Assembly (NCBI RefSeq): GCF_900110895.1
Contig: NZ_FOIQ01000006.1
Span: 124,001-188,000 of the forward strand
Source of the DNA: Prevotella aff. ruminicola Tc2-24
GTDB taxonomy: Bacteria; Bacteroidota; Bacteroidia; Bacteroidales; Bacteroidaceae
DNA: 64,000 nucleotides
Direction of reading: 5' to 3'
In this document: positions 25,179 to 33,437 of the stretch, piece by piece
Layout of the letters: every line of letters begins with the position of its first letter
Numbering within the stretch: the first letter of the stretch is position 1
The notes under the pieces: model-generated
The model's input: only the letters and a program-made list of their open reading frames with translations
Database searches by the model: none
What the model was told of the DNA's origin: nothing
Program-made: the position numbers and the translations under genes

Positions 25179-27335
25179 ATGAATAGAAGAGTGTTTCTTT
25201 CGGTTATATGGCTATGCGTGATAACTGCACCAACCACGGCACAGGAAAAACTGATAGTAAGCTATGTAGCTAAGAATGCCGTACGTGTGAGATATGCTAC
25301 CTCTCAGGCCATCTCCTCCTTACCCGATTGGTTATATGTCAAGCACGATGAGTTGAAGACGGCAGATGTCTCGGCTGAAGTGGAAGGGAACAGACTGACG
25401 ATAAAGGATCAGACAGGGAACGTCGTTTTCAATGCCATCACCCATCAACTTCAGGCTGGCGAGGCCACGCTGACCTTCTCCTCACCGAAAGATGAGTACC
25501 TATACGGACTGGGGCAGTTTCAGGACGGCTATAGCAACGTCAGGGGACTGTCACGACGCCTCACACAGGTCAACACACAAATCAGCATCCCCATGCTATT
25601 GTCAAGCAAGGGTTACGGTGTATTATGGAACAACTACGGTCTGACCGAGTTTAACCCCTGCGAGAAGAGCGTGAAACTCCTAAAACGCACAGGAATCGGC
25701 GAACGTGAGGTCGTGAATGTGACATCGACCGAAGGTGGAAAGCGCGAAGTACGCGAGCGTCATATCTTCGACGCTACAGTTGACATCTTAGAAGATGGCG
25801 ACTATAGCCTACTGTTGGATGTTGGTCAGAAGATGGCCCGCCGTCACAACCTCTGCATTGACGGACAACCGGTGATAGAGATGCAGAACCTCTGGCTGCC
25901 ACCGACAGCGTCGCGAATCGTATATCTGGCCAAAGGGCGTCATCAACTATCAGCAGAGTTAACCAAGGACGATCAACCTGTGCTTTACTATCAAAAGGTG
26001 AAAGACGAAACGACGTTCCGCTCGCCTGCAGCCGAAGCCGTTGACTACACAATCTTTATTGGTACACCCGACGAGATCATCGCCACCTATCGTGAACTGA
26101 CAGGCGAATGTCCGCAAATGCCGGATTGGGCTTTAGGCTATATCCATTGTCGCGAACGTTTCCATTCGTCAGAAGAGATCCTTCAGACGGCCAACCACTT
26201 CCGCAGCGAGCAGCTGCCGGTAAGCGTGATCGTTCAGGACTGGCAGTACTGGGGCAAGCATGGTTGGAACTCCATGCAGTTCGACGAAGATAACTACCCC
26301 GACCCCAAAGCCCTGACCGACAGCCTGCACAAGATGGGAATCAAGCTGATGTTAAGCGTATGGTCGAAGATCGACAAGAACTCAGAAGTAGGAAAGCAGA
26401 TGGAGGCCGCTGGTCACTATATCCCCGGAACCGACTGGATAGACTTCTTTAACCCTGATGCTGCAGCAGCCTACTGGAAGCATTTCAAGGAGAGGCTGCT
26501 ACCTCTGGGCATAGATGCTTGGTGGCAGGATGCTACCGAACCAGAAAACGACGATCTGCTGGGCAGGAAGGTGAATCATGGTCAATGGACGGGCGAGCAG
26601 GTGCGCAATGTATATCCGCTGTTAGTCAACAAGACCGTTTACGAAGGTCTGCTGCAAGCAGGCAAGGCTCCCATGATCCTAACACGTTGCGGCTTTGCTG
26701 GTATCCAACGATATGGTTCTGCCATGTGGAGCGGTGATGTGGGTAACGATTGGGAGACCTTCCGTCGACAGATCACAGCAGGACTGGGGATGCAGGCAGC
26801 AGGCATCCCTTGGTGGACCTATGATGCTGGCGGTTTCTTCCGTCCTCAGAACCAATATACTGACAGTGCTTATATAGAGCGTATGCTACGTTGGATTGAA
26901 ACGTCGGTCTATCTACCATTGATGAGAGTCCATGGATATATGAGCAACACCGAGCCCTGGAACTACGGCGAGGAAGCGCAGACGATCATCGCAGAATGCC
27001 TAAAGGAACGATACAGGCTGCTGCCTTATATCAAGCGCCAGGCCAAGGCCGTCGCCGAAGAGGGTAGTACGCTGATGCGCCCGCTGGTATTCGACTTTGC
27101 CAATGATCCAGAGGCTCTGAAACAGAAATATGAATATATGTTCGGCAAAGCACTTCTGATAAGTCCTGTCACGGAACCTGGGGTAACGACATGGCAGACC
27201 TATCTACCCCAGAACCCAGATGGGTGGAACGACTATCACTCTGGCAAGCACTACGACGGCGGGCAATATGTCACGACACCCGTCAGTAAAGCATATATCC
27301 CTGTATTTATCCGTGCAGGATACACTATTCATTAA
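25179..27335 (+). CDS. GH31 alpha-glycosidase (alpha-xylosidase-like) with PA14-like insert and shortened C-terminus
   Basis: Exo-acting alpha-xylosidase or alpha-glucosidase, exported (signal peptide to about 21, APTTAQ). The N-terminal beta-sandwich carries a PA14-like insert at about 190-285 (ERHIFDATVDI, GRHQLSAELTK), as in xyloglucan alpha-xylosidases. The barrel follows with VIVQDWQYWGKHGW, nucleophile Asp in WWQDATEPEND (about 449) and acid/base Asp in WSGDVGNDW (about 518). The protein stops right after YIPVFIRAGYTIH, where the related gene at 54820 continues for roughly 100 residues ([12 protein letters not shown] onward), so the distal C-terminal domain is missing. The gene starts 6 bp after the previous stop, and the next gene starts 15 bp further. 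The end may be a real trimmed C-terminus or an old frameshift. Confidence 0.87.
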   Translation: MNRRVFLSVIWLCVITAPTTAQEKLIVSYVAKNAVRVRYATSQAISSLPDWLYVKHDELKTADVSAEVEGNRLTIKDQTGNVVFNAITHQLQAGEATLTFSSPKDEYLYGLGQFQDGYSNVRGLSRRLTQVNTQISIPMLLSSKGYGVLWNNYGLTEFNPCEKSVKLLKRTGIGEREVVNVTSTEGGKREVRERHIFDATVDILEDGDYSLLLDVGQKMARRHNLCIDGQPVIEMQNLWLPPTASRIVYLAKGRHQLSAELTKDDQPVLYYQKVKDETTFRSPAAEAVDYTIFIGTPDEIIATYRELTGECPQMPDWALGYIHCRERFHSSEEILQTANHFRSEQLPVSVIVQDWQYWGKHGWNSMQFDEDNYPDPKALTDSLHKMGIKLMLSVWSKIDKNSEVGKQMEAAGHYIPGTDWIDFFNPDAAAAYWKHFKERLLPLGIDAWWQDATEPENDDLLGRKVNHGQWTGEQVRNVYPLLVNKTVYEGLLQAGKAPMILTRCGFAGIQRYGSAMWSGDVGNDWETFRRQITAGLGMQAAGIPWWTYDAGGFFRPQNQYTDSAYIERMLRWIETSVYLPLMRVHGYMSNTEPWNYGEEAQTIIAECLKERYRLLPYIKRQAKAVAEEGSTLMRPLVFDFANDPEALKQKYEYMFGKALLISPVTEPGVTTWQTYLPQNPDGWNDYHSGKHYDGGQYVTTPVSKAYIPVFIRAGYTIH

Positions 27336-27350
27336 CATAACTATTATCTT

Positions 27351-29192
27351 ATGAAAACAAAAACTATTCTTATTCTCATGTGCTTTTTGGCTTGTTGTAT
27401 GCAGGCCAGTGCCGGGACCATCTGCAACGATGATGGTACGGTGACATTCCAGTACAAGAACAATCAGGCCAAGGAGGTCTTGGTAGATGTGCAGTTTGCC
27501 GGACGTGTCCCCATGGTGCGCGATGAGCAGACCGGTCTGTGGACAGTGACCCTAGGGCCTGCTGCACCAGACATGTATCCCTATTGCTTCGTTGTCGACG
27601 GGGTAAGCATCATGGATCCCCAGTGCGATCTGTATTTCCCCAACGAAGGGTTCAAGAACAGTCTGTTGGAGATTCCCAGCCGGGAAGGTTCTTTGGCACA
27701 CGACATCAGACCGGTTCCCCATGGATCTGTAATGTATATCCATTACTTCTCCACGAGTCTCGGCGCTACCAATCAAGCTGTGGTTTACCTGCCACCCGGC
27801 TACCAAAGAAACCGCGACAAGAAGTATCCCGTCTTCTACTTGATCAGTGGAACCACCGACACCGAAGAGGTATACTATAAAGTAGGACGCGCCAATTATA
27901 TCCTCGACAATCTGTTGGCCGAAGGAGCGGCAGAGGAGATGATCATCGTCATGCCTTACGGCAACCCCTATAAGCTGTTACCTGCCAAACCCGGTATGGG
28001 TGGCATGCCGCAGATGCAGTTTGGACGCGACGTCTTCAGTCTTGACCTGATCAACGACCTGATGCCGTATGTCGAACAGCACTTCCGCACCATCAACGAC
28101 CGCGACCACCGCGCCATCGGTGGTTTCTCACGTGGTGGTAACCAAGGTCTGTCAAACGGTCTGCATCATCTCGACAAGTTCTCATATCTGTGTAGCTACA
28201 GTTCGTTCACCTCGACAGACATTCCTGGAGTATACGATAATGCTGCCGACACAAACAGCAAGCTTCATCTCTTCTGGCTCGGCGTAGGCACCGATGATTT
28301 CCTCTTCGGTAACGCACGCGATTACATGGAGTTTCTTGATAAGAAGGGTATCCGTTCTGTGAAGGAGTTTACAACCGACAAGTTCGGACATACCTGGATG
28401 AATGCCAAATATTTCCTCGACAAGACCCTGCGTCTGCTCTTCAAGCCAGATGTCGCTGAGGAAGCCATGAAGAACGGGAAACCTGCGCCAGCAGCTACTG
28501 GTCAGGAACAGCAGTTCACCGCAGGTGTGATGGCACGACTATTCCCCAAGCCTATCGTCTCACCCGAATACAAGGACAACAGCATCGCCTTCCGTTTCAA
28601 GGCTGCCGACGCTAAACAGGTGTCACTCGTCACAGAACTGTTGAGCGAGCCTCTGCCTATGCAGAAAGACGACGACGGAGTATGGAGCATAGAACTGACG
28701 GATCAGATCATGCAGCCCTTCACCTATTATTTCTTGGTCGACGGTATGCAGACAGCCGACCCGAACGATATGTATCTGGCACCATCTAAGGGTTTCAAGC
28801 CCAGCATTGCCGACCATCCCGCTTCACCTTATCACTTTGCCGGGATGGGGGCCATCCAGCATGGCATGGTCAGCTACAATCTGGATCTGAACGAGGCATG
28901 GTACGTTCCCGGCACGGATATGAGGGAGAGTATGCCGAAACTCATCCAACTGGTTCCTGGCAAAGACGACACCATGGAGAGCTGGTTCAAGATTGGTGGT
29001 GCCGATGCCGTTGCCGATAAGCTGATCGCCGACAAAAAGATCAAACCATGCATTCTGACCACCAGTTCGCTGGACTTTATGAAACAAGCCGGCGACAATG
29101 CTCCTCAGATACAGACACTCCGGGCCGATGATTACAAGACATGGGCCGAGCGCCGTCAGGCATTAGAATCACTATTACTCAAACAGAAATGA
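27351..29192 (+). CDS. Tandem-module CE1-type esterase with degenerate second esterase unit
   Basis: Exported esterase (signal peptide about 1-21, MQASAG) for xylan esters, inferred from context. Module 1: an E-set beta-sandwich (about 25-110) and a CE1 domain with nucleophile Ser in GGFSRGGNQ (about 260) and His in KFGHTWMNAK (about 345). Module 2 repeats the pattern from about 385: a second E-set domain (AFRFKAADAKQVS) and the start of an esterase (PKLIQLVPGKDDTMESWFKI, KPCILTTSSL). It then jumps directly to a C-terminal helix (YKTWAERRQALESLL) matching the ends of the CE1 proteins at 17478 and 19794. The region that should hold the nucleophile elbow is absent, so unit 2 is probably non-catalytic. 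The stop overlaps the next start (ATGA). Confidence 0.85.
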   Translation: MKTKTILILMCFLACCMQASAGTICNDDGTVTFQYKNNQAKEVLVDVQFAGRVPMVRDEQTGLWTVTLGPAAPDMYPYCFVVDGVSIMDPQCDLYFPNEGFKNSLLEIPSREGSLAHDIRPVPHGSVMYIHYFSTSLGATNQAVVYLPPGYQRNRDKKYPVFYLISGTTDTEEVYYKVGRANYILDNLLAEGAAEEMIIVMPYGNPYKLLPAKPGMGGMPQMQFGRDVFSLDLINDLMPYVEQHFRTINDRDHRAIGGFSRGGNQGLSNGLHHLDKFSYLCSYSSFTSTDIPGVYDNAADTNSKLHLFWLGVGTDDFLFGNARDYMEFLDKKGIRSVKEFTTDKFGHTWMNAKYFLDKTLRLLFKPDVAEEAMKNGKPAPAATGQEQQFTAGVMARLFPKPIVSPEYKDNSIAFRFKAADAKQVSLVTELLSEPLPMQKDDDGVWSIELTDQIMQPFTYYFLVDGMQTADPNDMYLAPSKGFKPSIADHPASPYHFAGMGAIQHGMVSYNLDLNEAWYVPGTDMRESMPKLIQLVPGKDDTMESWFKIGGADAVADKLIADKKIKPCILTTSSLDFMKQAGDNAPQIQTLRADDYKTWAERRQALESLLLKQK

Positions 29193-30139
29193 AAAAGATA
29201 CTATTCTCAACAATGATGCTGTGCCTGACATCCGTAGCCATGGCACAGCCCCAAGGAGGCTTCGGAGGCTTCCAAGTACCACAGGTAAAACTGGAGACAT
29301 CACAGGAGTGGAAAGACGTGAACTACGCCGGCGACGATCAGGCCTACCATACCTGCGACATCTATCTGCCTAAGAAGGAACAGGCATCTTACCCCGTCGT
29401 TATCCATATCTACGGCAGTGCATGGTTCAGCAACAACAGCAAAGGCATGGCCGATCTCGGCACCATCGTCAAGGCACTGTTAGAGGCTGGGTATGCTGTG
29501 GTATGTCCCAACCATCGCTCCAGCATGGATGCCAAATGGCCAGCACAGATCCATGACATCAAGGCTGTCATCCGTTTTGTACGGGGAGAGGCACAGACAT
29601 ATAAGTTCGACACCTCGTTCATCGCCACCTCCGGTTTCTCTTCCGGCGGCCATCTGTCATCTGTCGCAGCCACCACCAGCGGAACAAAGCAAGAGACCGT
29701 CGGTACGGTCGACATCGATCTGGAGGGTCAGATCGGCAATTATACCAGTGAGAGTAGTGCTGTCAACGCCGCCTGCGACTGGTCTGGTCCTATTGACCTG
29801 ACAGCCATGGACTGCGGCGAGCATATGCAGATGGGCGAGAACAGCCCCGAGGATGTGCTGCTGAATGCCAAACTCGACAAGGAACCTGACAAATACCTGA
29901 GTCTGAGTGCCACCACGTATGTCGACAAGAACGATCCTCCCCTCATCATCTTCCATGGCGAAAAAGACAATGTCGTTCCCTGCTGTCAGGGAAAGAAGTT
30001 GTTCGAGACTCTGAAGGCCGCTGGTGTGAAAACCGAGGCTACATTCGTTCCTGAGGGCGGTCATGGCATGGGCATGTATGCCGAAGAGAACCTCCAGAAG
30101 ATGGTCAACTTCCTCAATGCTGTAAGGGCAGCAAAATAA
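29189..30139 (+). CDS. Alpha/beta-hydrolase esterase (acetyl/feruloyl esterase-like)
   Basis: Secreted serine esterase of the alpha/beta-hydrolase fold, probably acting on acetyl or feruloyl groups released with xylan oligosaccharides; specificity is not readable. I use ATG 29189, which overlaps the previous stop (ATGA) and gives a clean signal peptide (MKKILFSTMMLCLTSVAMAQ); an ATG at 29141 would lie inside the previous gene. Product about 316 residues. The oxyanion strand is VVIHIYGSAWF, the nucleophile Ser lies in ATSGFSSGGHLSS (about 150), Asp in FHGEKDNVVP (about 260) and His in PEGGHGMGMY (about 293). Last gene of the xylanase operon; a 14-bp-stem terminator starts 6 bp after the stop. 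Confidence 0.85.
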   Translation: MKKILFSTMMLCLTSVAMAQPQGGFGGFQVPQVKLETSQEWKDVNYAGDDQAYHTCDIYLPKKEQASYPVVIHIYGSAWFSNNSKGMADLGTIVKALLEAGYAVVCPNHRSSMDAKWPAQIHDIKAVIRFVRGEAQTYKFDTSFIATSGFSSGGHLSSVAATTSGTKQETVGTVDIDLEGQIGNYTSESSAVNAACDWSGPIDLTAMDCGEHMQMGENSPEDVLLNAKLDKEPDKYLSLSATTYVDKNDPPLIIFHGEKDNVVPCCQGKKLFETLKAAGVKTEATFVPEGGHGMGMYAEENLQKMVNFLNAVRAAK

Positions 30140-30145
30140 CAGTTC

Positions 30146-30182
30146 AAAGAGATGACACTCGGAAGTGTCATCTCTTTTTTTA
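30146..30182 (+). terminator. Rho-independent terminator of the xylanase operon
   Basis: A perfect 14-bp stem (AAAGAGATGACACT, 30146-30159, with AGTGTCATCTCTTT, 30164-30177) and CGGA loop, running into a T tract. Confidence 0.93.
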
Positions 30183-30195
30183 CTCTTACATCATC

Positions 30196-30253
30196 TTTTT
30201 CTTCAAAAAACGAAGAAAAACGTTCCATATTTCTGATTTATTTCGTATATTTG
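30196..30253 (+). promoter_or_regulatory. Palindrome and promoter upstream of the Kelch-AraC regulator
   Basis: Inverted repeat TTTTTCTTC (30196-30204), 7-nt spacer, GAAGAAAAA (30212-30220), then a -7 box TATATTTG (30246-30253) 36 nt before the start codon. The palindrome could be an operator (autoregulation) or a weak secondary terminator behind the one at 30146. It does not resemble the TGNNAC direct repeats. Confidence 0.5.
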
Positions 30254-30289
30254 CAACAACAATCAGTCTACTAGCCCGTTAGTGCGTTT

Positions 30290-32002
30290 ATGAAAAGAAT
30301 ACTCGGCCTACTTCTCTTAAGTCTCATTTCTGCGCCGTCACTCATGGCACAGAAGGCCTCATCGCCCAATCAGTCGAGAGAGAAATGTCCGATGATCCAG
30401 ATTGAGATTGAACGACTTCCTGACCTGAACATCCCCCGTGCAGGACATGAGTTATTCTATGTCAACGGTGAGCTCGTCGTGGCTGGCGGTCATACCAATG
30501 GCTTCGTGCCAACCCCCACAGCAGAATACTATCGCAATGGCAAATGGAATCAGTTGCAGATGGTCTACAACCATGATGTCGGTTTCTCCGTTGTATTGAA
30601 ATCGGGAAAGGTGCTGCTGGCTGGAGGCTGTGATCAGCCTATCGGCATCGGCCAGACTCATCTGGCAGAACTTTACGATCCCGTCACCCACACCTTCGAC
30701 GGCTTTAGTAGCATGGACCTGAAACGGACGCTTGCCGCTGGTTTGGAGATGGATAATGGACAAGTGGTCATCGCAGGCAACTGGTACCACAAGGACGGTA
30801 TCGAGGTGTTCAATGGTCAGAAGAAATTCACCTATATCAAAGACGCGACTGTTGAACGCTCCCATCCTTATATCCTCCGCACCTCCAAAAGCGACGTCAT
30901 CATCTTCGGCATGTCTGGCATTAGAGGTGACACGATTTCCTGCGCCGTGGCCGACCGTCTGGAAGGTGACACCATACACCTTCCACTGTTTGAGTCATGG
31001 CGTCTGTTGCCTGTCAGTCACCATCGCCCTGCTGAGAGCTTTATCGGTGACGAGACGAAGAATCTCTATGCCTATCTGATACCGGTTCAGGACAGTACCG
31101 GACAAGTGGCCATCGCAAAAGCGGAGAACGGGAACTTCTCACTCTTGCCCACCGTCTGTCCTATACCGATGCGAAGCCAATGGGAGAATATCGAGTATTA
31201 CACACCTGTCTTTGTCGATCAGAAAGCCGGACGAGGCTATATCATGGGAAGCAGCCGTGATGACCATTCCAACCAAGAAAAAGCCCATCGCTTCTACCTT
31301 CTTTGTATCGATTATGCTCATGCCACCGAAAGTAAGCCTGCGCCATTGACACTCTACTACACCGACACGCTGTCTTTCTGTCCAGACAACGTACCGGTCT
31401 TTGACCATGAAGGTAACCTACTGATGGCTGGCGGTCTGCTCGACCACAGTAATTTCACCCCCTCTGCTGCCGCCTATCTACTACGCATCGCTCAAAGTCC
31501 AACGACGATCAAGGCGGGGAACAACTGGCAGTGGCTTTTGACACTACTCATCTCGACCATCCTGATTGCAGCTTTCCTGATTATCTATCTGATTCTACAT
31601 AGAAGGAAGCATCATCGGGCATTATTAGAGCAAGAGTTCACGGATGATACTGATGACAAGCCTTATTCCAGAGCCACGCTGATACAGAATATCCGTAAGT
31701 TGGTTGAGAGCCAGGAACTCTATCGGAAAAGTGACCTGAAAGTTTCTGACATCGCGACTATGTTAGGCACAAACAGTCGCTATATCTCCGACTGTATCAA
31801 CTCATGCGAGGGATGTACGTTCTCCAATTTCATCAATCGTTATCGCATCAACTATGTCCAGGAGATCATGCGACATCATCCGGAAAGGAAAATCTCAACG
31901 GTGTATATGGAAGCAGGCTTCAGTAATGAGACATCTTTCTTCCGCACCTTTAAAGCCTTGACGGATATGACGCCGAAAGAATGGATGGAAAAAATCGACT
32001 GA
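30290..32002 (+). CDS. Membrane regulator: Kelch-like sensor, one TM helix, AraC DNA-binding domain
   Basis: Predicted one-component transmembrane transcription regulator. A signal sequence (about 1-20, SLMAQ) leads to a periplasmic beta-propeller of Kelch-like repeats (ELVVAGGHTNGF, KVLLAGGCDQP, QVVIAGNWY, NLLMAGGLLDH) to about residue 400. One strong TM helix spans 414-436 (WLLTLLISTILIAAFLIIYL). After a short acidic linker an AraC helix-turn-helix domain covers about 460-570 (LKVSDIATMLGTNSRYIS; EAGFSNETSFFRTFK). There is no histidine kinase or receiver domain, unlike the HTCS proteins nearby. It lies between the xylanase operon and a lipoprotein gene. Its ligand and targets are unknown; a plant-wall glycan signal is only an inference from position. 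Confidence 0.85.
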   Translation: MKRILGLLLLSLISAPSLMAQKASSPNQSREKCPMIQIEIERLPDLNIPRAGHELFYVNGELVVAGGHTNGFVPTPTAEYYRNGKWNQLQMVYNHDVGFSVVLKSGKVLLAGGCDQPIGIGQTHLAELYDPVTHTFDGFSSMDLKRTLAAGLEMDNGQVVIAGNWYHKDGIEVFNGQKKFTYIKDATVERSHPYILRTSKSDVIIFGMSGIRGDTISCAVADRLEGDTIHLPLFESWRLLPVSHHRPAESFIGDETKNLYAYLIPVQDSTGQVAIAKAENGNFSLLPTVCPIPMRSQWENIEYYTPVFVDQKAGRGYIMGSSRDDHSNQEKAHRFYLLCIDYAHATESKPAPLTLYYTDTLSFCPDNVPVFDHEGNLLMAGGLLDHSNFTPSAAAYLLRIAQSPTTIKAGNNWQWLLTLLISTILIAAFLIIYLILHRRKHHRALLEQEFTDDTDDKPYSRATLIQNIRKLVESQELYRKSDLKVSDIATMLGTNSRYISDCINSCEGCTFSNFINRYRINYVQEIMRHHPERKISTVYMEAGFSNETSFFRTFKALTDMTPKEWMEKID

Positions 32003-32037
32003 CAATTTCAGAAATTATCAGTCGATTTTCTTTTTTT
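31991..32037 (+). terminator. Terminator overlapping the end of the Kelch-AraC gene
   Basis: A perfect 12-bp stem AAAATCGACTGA (31991-32002) with TCAGTCGATTTT (32018-32029), with a further 5-bp inner helix (AATTT/AAATT), followed by CTTTTTTT. The stop codon is the last triplet of the left arm. Confidence 0.9.
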
Positions 32038-32064
32038 GTTAGTACCCCCGTTGCTTTTCTTCCT

Positions 32065-32072
32065 TATATTTG
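32065..32072 (+). promoter_or_regulatory. -7 promoter box of the lipoprotein gene
   Basis: TATATTTG followed by C, 70 nt before the start codon of the lipoprotein gene. No TGNNAC direct repeat is at the usual distance. Confidence 0.6.
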
Positions 32073-32142
32073 CGTTATAGAATAATCGTTGTGACTCATC
32101 GGCGAATCCTATAACAGTACTAACAATAAAATATTAAGCATT

Positions 32143-33216
32143 ATGAAAAAATTGTATTTACCCTGTCTGATGCTGGTAGCATCACTGACATGTTTGTTCT
32201 TATCATGTGAAAAGGACGACGATTCTTCTGGCTCCGAGTCGAAGTACGCAGAGAAATTCTTCTCTATCGAAAATGGTACTTTCCATAGTGAGGGCATGCC
32301 AGAATCCACAACCGAAGCGACCATCAGTGGTGTAGAGATGAACGACTATGCACTGACTGGCGGCTTTAACTTCATCTCCGTGAACTCCAACCAGGAATAC
32401 GATCGTTTCTACGTTGGCGTAGATGGTCAGAACGGTTATATGGAGATACCTGCTAACATGACCACAAGGACACGTGACGCCAGTCACTACTACATGATCC
32501 CGATTGTCTACGGACAAGGAATGAACAGTAATCTCGTCATGGTCATCAAGGCTCGTACCACCGCCGGAGATATCACACAGGGTTTCCGTAAGACAGTTAC
32601 CTTCGTGGAGAGTGAAGAAGGAGAGTTGACCATCAACCTGACATTCGACAGGAAGAAGGATCTGGACCTCCATCTGTTGACCCCCAGTGGCAAGCACATC
32701 TACTACAATGCACGTGAATGGACGGTAGAGGCCGCCGACGGCTCTACCATCACCTACGGTCTGGACCACGACTCAAATGCAGACTGCCGTATCGATGGTT
32801 TGAACAATGAGAATATCGTTATCCCCGAGGAAGCTATCGAGCCTGGTGTATATCAGGTATACATTGAGATGTATAAGAACTGCGACAAGAGCATCGGTAC
32901 CGATCTTAACTGGCAGCTGACAGTCCGCTACAAGGGCAATAGGGTCAAGAACCTCATAACGATGCCTGGTCCTGGCGACAACTCGATGGCTTTCACCGAC
33001 GGTGCCACCACGCTTGAGAGTACTGGTGTCTCGCCCAACAATCCCGTCTGGGGTCGCTATCCCTATAATCATGCTGGCAGAACCCAGAAATATGTCATGG
33101 ACTTCAAGATCAAGGAGTCTACGAGATCCAACGCAGCTCCAAAGATCAAGTGCATTTATAAGCCCACAGCAACGGATATGGCCAAACAGATGGACAGGGA
33201 AGAAGGTATAGAATAA
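32143..33216 (+). CDS. Lipoprotein with a DUF2135/YfaP-like domain
   Basis: Not confidently identified. The N-terminus is a lipoprotein signal with lipidated Cys at 22 (LFLSC) followed by EKDDDSS. Such an acidic stretch after the Cys fits the Bacteroidota surface-export signal, so the protein may be displayed outside. A beta-rich N-terminal half (to about 165) precedes a segment reading KDLDLHLLTPSGKHIYYNAR ... YGLDHDSNADCRIDGLNNEN ... YQVYIEMYKNCDKS, which resembles the DUF2135/YfaP domain. The C-terminal 50 residues end in a charged tail. It lies behind its own promoter downstream of the Kelch-AraC regulator, with a terminator after it. It could be a target of that regulator; there is no sequence proof. 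Confidence 0.7.
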   Translation: MKKLYLPCLMLVASLTCLFLSCEKDDDSSGSESKYAEKFFSIENGTFHSEGMPESTTEATISGVEMNDYALTGGFNFISVNSNQEYDRFYVGVDGQNGYMEIPANMTTRTRDASHYYMIPIVYGQGMNSNLVMVIKARTTAGDITQGFRKTVTFVESEEGELTINLTFDRKKDLDLHLLTPSGKHIYYNAREWTVEAADGSTITYGLDHDSNADCRIDGLNNENIVIPEEAIEPGVYQVYIEMYKNCDKSIGTDLNWQLTVRYKGNRVKNLITMPGPGDNSMAFTDGATTLESTGVSPNNPVWGRYPYNHAGRTQKYVMDFKIKESTRSNAAPKIKCIYKPTATDMAKQMDREEGIE

Positions 33217-33250
33217 CTGTCTCTCATCATTTTTGTTGTTAATCTATAAC

Positions 33251-33289
33251 GACAGAGACCGACTTATTTTCGGTCTCTGTCATTTTATT
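33251..33289 (+). terminator. Rho-independent terminator after the lipoprotein gene
   Basis: A perfect 11-bp stem (GACAGAGACCG, 33251-33261, with CGGTCTCTGTC, 33271-33281), a 9-nt loop, and ATTTTATT after it. Confidence 0.88.
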
Positions 33290-33325
33290 CACCAAATCGC
33301 TCATTATCAGCTATCTATCTGGAAA

Positions 33326-33391
33326 TGATACATTTTCCAAACTATGTGATACAATGAAAGGGGAAGCGTTTTAAGGTTTTTCGTATTTTTG
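33326..33391 (+). promoter_or_regulatory. Direct-repeat operator and promoter of a carboxylesterase gene
   Basis: TGATAC (33326-33331), 15 nt, TGATAC (33347-33352), 31 nt, -7 box TATTTTTG (33384-33391). The half-sites are identical to those at 10633 and 19687. The start codon is 46 nt after the box. Confidence 0.8.
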
Positions 33392-33437
33392 CAACAGGAA
33401 ATCCAATAATTAAGGACCTAAAACCAAATAACATTTT

